A stretch of DNA of 64,000 nt from positions 1 to 64,000 of the forward strand of contig NZ_JAAIYA010000010.1 of the NCBI RefSeq assembly GCF_010894405.1, read 5' to 3'. Made by a program: the position numbers and the translations under genes. The notes beneath the pieces were generated by a model. The model ran no database searches, was not told the DNA's origin, and worked only from the letters and a program-made list of their open reading frames with translations. This stretch comes from Pyxidicoccus caerfyrddinensis (GTDB lineage Bacteria; Myxococcota; Myxococcia; Myxococcales; Myxococcaceae). Positions 59,914 to 64,000 of this stretch are shown here, in pieces (within the stretch, counting starts at the first letter, position 1; every line of letters begins with the position of its first letter).

Positions 59914-62075
59914 CGTCGCTGACCGCTTTTCCGTCTCCCGGAAGGTTGCTGCGTCACGCCGTGAGGGCCATCCCCGCGGCCGCGGCGCTCGCCACATTCA
60001 TCCACCTGGCGCGCGGAGGCTTCCGAGGACTCTCCACGCTGGAGTGGACCGAGGCGGCCCTGGTGGGCTTCCTCCTGGTGGGCATCGCTCTGGCCGCGTG
60101 GCGCCGTGCCATGCGTGGCGCCGTGGGCGCCGTCATCGACCTGCGCGACGACCTGGACCTGGGCGGCGGGCTCATCGCCGCGGCCTTCATCGTCGTGGCC
60201 ATCGGCGGAGGGGAGCTGTTCCCCATCGTCTACCTCCTGATGGCCTTCCTGGTGGCGTTCCTGCCGCGCAACGCGGGGCTGACGCTGCTGGGCGTGGCGC
60301 TGGTGTTCGACGCGCTGGTGACGCTCGCCGGGCACGTGCCGAACTGGTCTGGCTTCGCCACGCATGCGGCCTTCCTGGCGCTGTTCTCCGGGCTCTACCA
60401 CCTGGTGCTGGCGGCGCGGATGGCCGCGGCGCGCCGGGCGGAGAGCGATGCGGTGCAGAAGCGCATCCGCGAGGTGGAGGAGCGTGCGCGCACCTTCCGC
60501 CTCGTGTCCTCCGGCACGCAGGACAGCTTCAGCGGCATGAGCAGCGACGAGAAGTGGCTCGTCGCCTCCGTGAAGGAGATCGAGGGCGCGGTTCATGCCG
60601 CGCTCGAAATCGCTGAGACGGGCCTGCGCACGCACACCTGCGCGGCGTTCCTGCTCACGTCGGATGACCGGAGCCTCAAGCTGTACGACTGCCGCTCGGG
60701 CTCCGAGCGCGTGCAGCGCGAGCGCTTCTCCGCCGGCGAGGGCATCATCGGCGGCGTGCTCAAGCGCCGGGCGCCGGTGCGGATGAACTCGCCGCAGGGG
60801 CTCAAGGGCGTGACGCACTACGAGGGCAGCGCGCCCACGGTGCAGGCGCTGCTCGCCGTCCCCATCCTCGAGGGCAGTGGCCTGGTCCGCGGCGTGCTGG
60901 TGGCGGACCGCGTGGCCAACGAGCCCTTCAGCGACCAGGACGAGAAGCTGCTGTCCATCATCGCCGGCGAGGTGCTGCGCTCCATCGAGGTGGAGCGGGT
61001 GATGAGCTACATCCGCAAGACGCGCGACGAGAAGGACCGGTTCTTCCGCGCCATCGAGGAGCTGAACCGCGCGGGCAGCCCGGACCAGGTCTTCGTCGCC
61101 GTGCTGGAGAGCACCCGGCACCTGGCGGGGCTGGACTTCTGCGCGGTGACGCTGGTGTCCGAGGTCGACGGCAAGCGGATGCACCGCGTGGTGCGCATGT
61201 CCGGCGTCACGGCGCAGGGCCAGGCGCTGGAGGGCCAGTCCTTCCCGGACAACAACGGGCTCGTCGCCAACGTGGTGCGCTACGGCGCGCCGCTGCCGGG
61301 CCGCGACATCAAGGCGATGGACCGGCAGATCATCTTCGACGACGAGACGCAGATTCGGGGCTTGGGCGCGCTGAAGATCTTCCCGCTGGTGGCGGGGGAC
61401 CGCATCCTCGGCACGCTCGTCGCGGGCTCGCGCAAGAAGGCCGCCTTTGAGCAGGACGTGCTGCGGATGATTGAGGTCATCGCCATCCAGGCCGCCCAGG
61501 CGGTGCTGCGCGCGCAGCTCTACGAGCAGATGGAGCGGATGGCCACCACGGACGGCCTCACCGGCCTGTACAACCACCGCACCTTCCAGACGAAGGCGGA
61601 CGAAATCCTCGCCCAGGCGCGGCGCTACCAGCGCAAGTGCTCCGTCGTCCTCACCGACGTGGACCACTTCAAGAGCGTCAACGACACCTACGGCCACCCC
61701 ACGGGTGACCAGGTGCTCAAGGGCGTGGCGCGCATCATCAAGTCGCTGGCGCGCGACACGGACATCGTCGCCCGCTACGGCGGCGAGGAGTTCGTCATCG
61801 TCATGCCGGAGACGGACGCCAAGGGCGCCTTCACCATCTCCGAGCGCATCCGCGAGGCCGTGAAGGCCGAGGTCTTCCAGACCGAGATGGGCCCGCTGAA
61901 GATCACCATGTCGCTGGGCATCGCCACCTTCCCCGACAACGGGATGGAGAAGCAGCAGCTCATCGATCTCGCGGACCAGTGCCTGTACCACTCCAAGCGC
62001 AACGGCCGGAACCAGTCCGTCACCGTCGCGCAGATGCAGGGCGGCCGGAAGCTCCAGGTGGCGGACGCTTCCTGA
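59910..62075 (+). CDS. GAF-GAF-GGDEF diguanylate cyclase, membrane-bound
   Basis: A 721-residue protein. The N-terminus has about five membrane helices (~20-165), then a linker coiled coil, two GAF-like domains (~210-360 and ~375-540) and a GGDEF domain (~545-705). The active loop is RYGGEEF (~623) with the inhibitory I-site RDTD five residues before it, so it should make cyclic di-GMP and be feedback inhibited. It may sense ligands through the GAF domains and possibly the membrane part. ATG 59910 is coupled to the ftsB stop. Full length for this architecture. Confidence 0.93.
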   Translation: MTSLTAFPSPGRLLRHAVRAIPAAAALATFIHLARGGFRGLSTLEWTEAALVGFLLVGIALAAWRRAMRGAVGAVIDLRDDLDLGGGLIAAAFIVVAIGGGELFPIVYLLMAFLVAFLPRNAGLTLLGVALVFDALVTLAGHVPNWSGFATHAAFLALFSGLYHLVLAARMAAARRAESDAVQKRIREVEERARTFRLVSSGTQDSFSGMSSDEKWLVASVKEIEGAVHAALEIAETGLRTHTCAAFLLTSDDRSLKLYDCRSGSERVQRERFSAGEGIIGGVLKRRAPVRMNSPQGLKGVTHYEGSAPTVQALLAVPILEGSGLVRGVLVADRVANEPFSDQDEKLLSIIAGEVLRSIEVERVMSYIRKTRDEKDRFFRAIEELNRAGSPDQVFVAVLESTRHLAGLDFCAVTLVSEVDGKRMHRVVRMSGVTAQGQALEGQSFPDNNGLVANVVRYGAPLPGRDIKAMDRQIIFDDETQIRGLGALKIFPLVAGDRILGTLVAGSRKKAAFEQDVLRMIEVIAIQAAQAVLRAQLYEQMERMATTDGLTGLYNHRTFQTKADEILAQARRYQRKCSVVLTDVDHFKSVNDTYGHPTGDQVLKGVARIIKSLARDTDIVARYGGEEFVIVMPETDAKGAFTISERIREAVKAEVFQTEMGPLKITMSLGIATFPDNGMEKQQLIDLADQCLYHSKRNGRNQSVTVAQMQGGRKLQVADAS

Positions 62076-62328
62076 GTCCTGGCGCGGTGCGTACTCCCGC
62101 CCCACGTGGCTCACGGGCCCCCGCCAGGCGCGGGTCTCAGGGGAGGTGGGGCGCGCGGCGCGGATGTCGTGCCGCCATGCCGCGCCAGGGGAAAAGTGCG
62201 CGGCACGCGGAATGGCATGCGCCGTCCCGCACCATGCATGCGCTTTGACCTGGACTGTCTCCGAGGCTCGGCTATCCCAGGACGGCCGTCGGGCACGCCG
62301 CCCGGCGGTCATCCCCCGGAGGAAGTCC

Positions 62329-62850
62329 ATGAAGCGTCTCACCCTCCCGTCGTTCCTCCTGAGCAGCGCCCTGTTCGTCGCCTGTGGTCCCGCCGCCGAG
62401 CCCACGCAGCAGCCCGAGCCCACCTCCACCACCGAGCAGTCCGTCACCAACATCGAGTTGGTCGAGACGGCGCTGGACGCGCAGCTCGCCGCCACCGCCG
62501 CGCAGGTGGGCGCGGACGTGCACGCGCTGGAAATCAACGAGCCCGTCACCGGCGCGGTGAGCCCGGCTGACGCGGCACCGCTCGCGATCGAGCTGGTCAG
62601 CGACTCGCGCATGCCCTGGCAGTACGGCGCCACGCTGACGCGCGCACAGGTCCGCGCGCAGATTGGCACCACGCTCGCCAACGACATCGAGCGGTACATC
62701 AACACCGGCGAGAGCTACACGGCCGTCGTGTACGGCTGGAGCCGCGAGACGCAGCCGGACTACTGCTCCACCGGTCACTTCTACACGCTCGTCTTCAACC
62801 AGGCGCGCTTCGTGATGACGGTGGAGGTCAACGGCGGCAACGAGTGCTGA
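62329..62850 (+). CDS. Small lipoprotein of unknown function
   Basis: A 173-residue lipoprotein: signal peptide, lipobox LFVAC (Cys ~19), Pro/Glu/Thr-rich linker, then a ~110-residue folded domain with IELVETALDAQLAATAAQVG, a helix-strand segment, and YCSTGHFYTLVFNQARFVMT at the end. Two cysteines occur in the folded part (YC and the last residue) and may form a disulfide. ATG 62329 has GGAGGAAG about five bases upstream. No family recognised. It is followed by a strong hairpin and stands alone. Confidence 0.8.
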   Translation: MKRLTLPSFLLSSALFVACGPAAEPTQQPEPTSTTEQSVTNIELVETALDAQLAATAAQVGADVHALEINEPVTGAVSPADAAPLAIELVSDSRMPWQYGATLTRAQVRAQIGTTLANDIERYINTGESYTAVVYGWSRETQPDYCSTGHFYTLVFNQARFVMTVEVNGGNEC

Positions 62851-62863
62851 GCTGACGCGAAGA

Positions 62864-62899
62864 GGCCCGCCACCGCGGCGTGTGCCACGGCGGCGGGCC
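62864..62899. terminator. Long-stem hairpin after the lipoprotein gene
   Basis: GGCCCGCC (62864-62871) pairs with GGCGGGCC (62892-62899) and the stem continues inward with two mismatches (to 62879/62884) around a 4-base loop. It starts 14 bases after the stop at 62850 and is followed by CCCCCGTTTG. It probably ends transcription of the small lipoprotein gene. Confidence 0.6.
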
Positions 62900-62945
62900 C
62901 CCGTTTGTCAGCGCGGCTTGCAGGAACTCATGCAGTGCTGAACCA

Positions 62946-62981
62946 GAAACGGCCACCGCGTGCAGCCCGGGTGGCCGTTTC
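62946..62981. repeat. Perfect 12-bp inverted repeat between convergent genes
   Basis: GAAACGGCCACC (62946-62957) and GGTGGCCGTTTC (62970-62981) are exact complements around a 12-base spacer. It lies ten bases beyond the stop of the minus-strand di-haem gene, as expected for a terminator of that gene, though no T-tract follows. With the preceding hairpin it forms a two-hairpin bidirectional barrier. Confidence 0.6.
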
Positions 62982-62990
62982 CCTGTTTCG

Positions 62991-64000
62991 TTACAGCGAC
63001 TGCAGGAACTTGAGCAGCGCGGCGCGGTCCGAGGCGTTCATGCCGTTGAAGGCGTTCTTCGCGTTCTGCGCCTCACCGCCGTGCCAGAGGATGGCCTCGG
63101 AGAGGTTGCGTGCGCGGCCGTCGTGCAGGTAGGCCTCGCCGCCGCTGACGCCCGCCGTCAGGCCGATGCCCCACAGCGGGGGCGTGCGCCACTCGGAGCC
63201 CGTCGCCTGGCCCTCGCCGAGGTTGTCGGCCAGGCCCGAGCCCATGTCGTGCAGCAGCAGGTCCGTGTACGCGTGGATGGTCTGGCTGCGCAGCTCCGCG
63301 TTCGGGTGGTACTGGCTGGTGGTCAGCGTGGCCGTGTGGCACTTCGCGCAGCCCGCGCTGGCGAACAGCGTCTCGCCGCGCAGGGCGGTGGTGTCGCGGT
63401 AGTCACGGCGCGACGGAACACCGAGCAGCGCGATGTAGCGCGTGAGCTTGTCCAGGTCCGCCGCCGCCAGCTCCGTGCTGGTGCCCGCGCAGCCCGTCTG
63501 CTGCGGGCCGCAGTCCATGGCCGTGAAGACGGGCGAGGTGACGCCCATGTCATTCACCAGGGCGTCCGCCACCTGGTGCTTCAGCTTCGCCGCGCCGGCC
63601 TTCCAGCCGAAGCGGCCCAGCCGCGTCGCGCCCGTCTCCGGATCGCGCACCGTCTGCATCTTCCCTGAGATGCCGTCCCCGTTGCTGTCGTTCGGGTCCG
63701 CCAGCGCGGCGATGGCGCTCTCCGGCACCGCCTCCAGCAGGCCCATGCCCACGAGCTGCGGCGTGACGCGCGCGGAGTAGTTGGTGGGGATGACGTTCAC
63801 GAAGCTGTAGGTCGGCCGGCGCAGCTGGTACGCGGTGCCGTCGCCGAAGGTGCCGCTGCTGTTGGTCCACCCGGAGATGCGGACGTCCGCCTCGGGCGTG
63901 CCGCTGGTGCGGCGGGGCTGCAGGCGGTAGCCGAGGAAGGCGTCCGCGCCGCCGCTGGCGTTGCCCACCTTGACCACGTAGTTGGCCAGCGTGGTGTTGA
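62991..64000 (-). CDS. Di-haem oxidoreductase family protein (5' truncated)
   Basis: The last 336 codons of a c-type cytochrome of the thiol-oxidoreductase/DUF1111 (COG3488) type; the reading frame is open to the window's right edge, so the 5' part and the first haem site lie outside. Seen: IPTNYSARVTPQLVGMGLLEAVPE, PNDSNGDGISGKMQTV (calcium-like Asp loop), FGWKAGAAKLKHQ, ASAGCAKCHTATL (CxxCH haem site) and the C-terminal WRTPPLWGIG...AYLHDGRARNLSEAILWHGGEA, a family hallmark. Probably periplasmic or surface-exposed electron transfer, with peroxidase or oxidoreductase roles reported for relatives. Confidence 0.9.
   Translation of the reverse strand, partial: NTTLANYVVKVGNASGGADAFLGYRLQPRRTSGTPEADVRISGWTNSSGTFGDGTAYQLRRPTYSFVNVIPTNYSARVTPQLVGMGLLEAVPESAIAALADPNDSNGDGISGKMQTVRDPETGATRLGRFGWKAGAAKLKHQVADALVNDMGVTSPVFTAMDCGPQQTGCAGTSTELAAADLDKLTRYIALLGVPSRRDYRDTTALRGETLFASAGCAKCHTATLTTSQYHPNAELRSQTIHAYTDLLLHDMGSGLADNLGEGQATGSEWRTPPLWGIGLTAGVSGGEAYLHDGRARNLSEAILWHGGEAQNAKNAFNGMNASDRAALLKFLQSL

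Noticed and set aside
59868..62705. Minus-strand open frame of ~945 codons opposite the diguanylate cyclase
   Set aside because: It is composed of repetitive Arg/His/Gln-rich sequence with no domain, and it runs antisense to the strongly conserved GAF/GGDEF frame, so it is a shadow frame.

Overview
The window is about 64 kb of very GC-rich DNA with the hallmarks of a myxobacterium of the Myxococcus/Corallococcus/Pyxidicoccus type. These include a MYXO-CTERM sorting tail, many lipoproteins, Ser/Thr kinase and sigma-54/FHA signalling, a complete GlgE-type glycogen/trehalose operon, and strong G/C preference at third codon positions. It is chromosomal and densely coding. I saw no insertion sequence, phage module, CRISPR array or tRNA. 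The left edge is the 3' end of a 5S rRNA, so a ribosomal RNA operon lies just outside. The right edge cuts the 5' part of a di-heme oxidoreductase gene. Assignments rest on reading motifs; no database search was run.

Layout. 0-6.6 kb: 5S rRNA tail and terminator, a basic protein with a nuclear-localisation-like signal, a RecD2-type helicase, a coiled-coil protein, a divergent TetR regulator/O-methyltransferase pair, and a small secreted protein with foreign-looking codon use. 6.6-13.8 kb (minus): glgE-treS-maltokinase-glgB, the first three junctions being 4-bp overlaps or short coupled gaps. Together these enzymes turn trehalose into maltose, maltose 1-phosphate, linear glucan and branched glucan. 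14.0 kb: an ECF-like sigma factor. 14.8-23.1 kb (plus): the most interesting locus, a compact operon of holo-ACP synthase, acyl carrier protein, acyl-CoA dehydrogenase-like flavoprotein, amino acid:[carrier protein] ligase (a class II aminoacyl-tRNA synthetase relative), DUF1839 protein, GH2 beta-mannosidase-like protein and a double alpha/beta-hydrolase lacking canonical nucleophiles. It looks like an uncharacterised pathway that loads an amino acid on a dedicated carrier protein, oxidises or modifies it, and hands it to a glycan or small-molecule product.

23-32 kb: a membrane-anchored hydrolase, a Tat-exported intradiol-dioxygenase-like lipoprotein followed by an OmpR-type response regulator and its kinase, a HEAT/TPR-like membrane protein, and a large cell-surface protein with X25-like and Ig-like domains, a DAG-rich stalk and a MYXO-CTERM tail. 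32-45 kb: an orphan RnfD/NqrB-like membrane protein overlapping a DUF2330 protein, a membrane-tethered patatin fusion, a membrane metallophosphoesterase, and several secreted proteins or lipoproteins including a single-haem protein. 45-49 kb: a divergent FHA/sigma-54 activator and Ser/Thr kinase, a plausible signalling pair. 49-56 kb: an exported GH13 amylase, small conserved proteins, a PHP-domain protein, and a minus-strand group around an FmdB-like zinc ribbon. 56-64 kb: fur coupled to a TlpA-like thioredoxin lipoprotein, a penicillin/AHL acylase-like lipoprotein, ftsB coupled to a GAF-GAF-GGDEF diguanylate cyclase, a small lipoprotein, and the truncated di-haem oxidoreductase.

Regulatory elements are sparse but a few stand out: a textbook terminator after 5S rRNA, a hairpin plus T-tract after the DUF4382 gene, and near-consensus TTGACA promoters at 51.65 kb and 55.6 kb on the minus strand.
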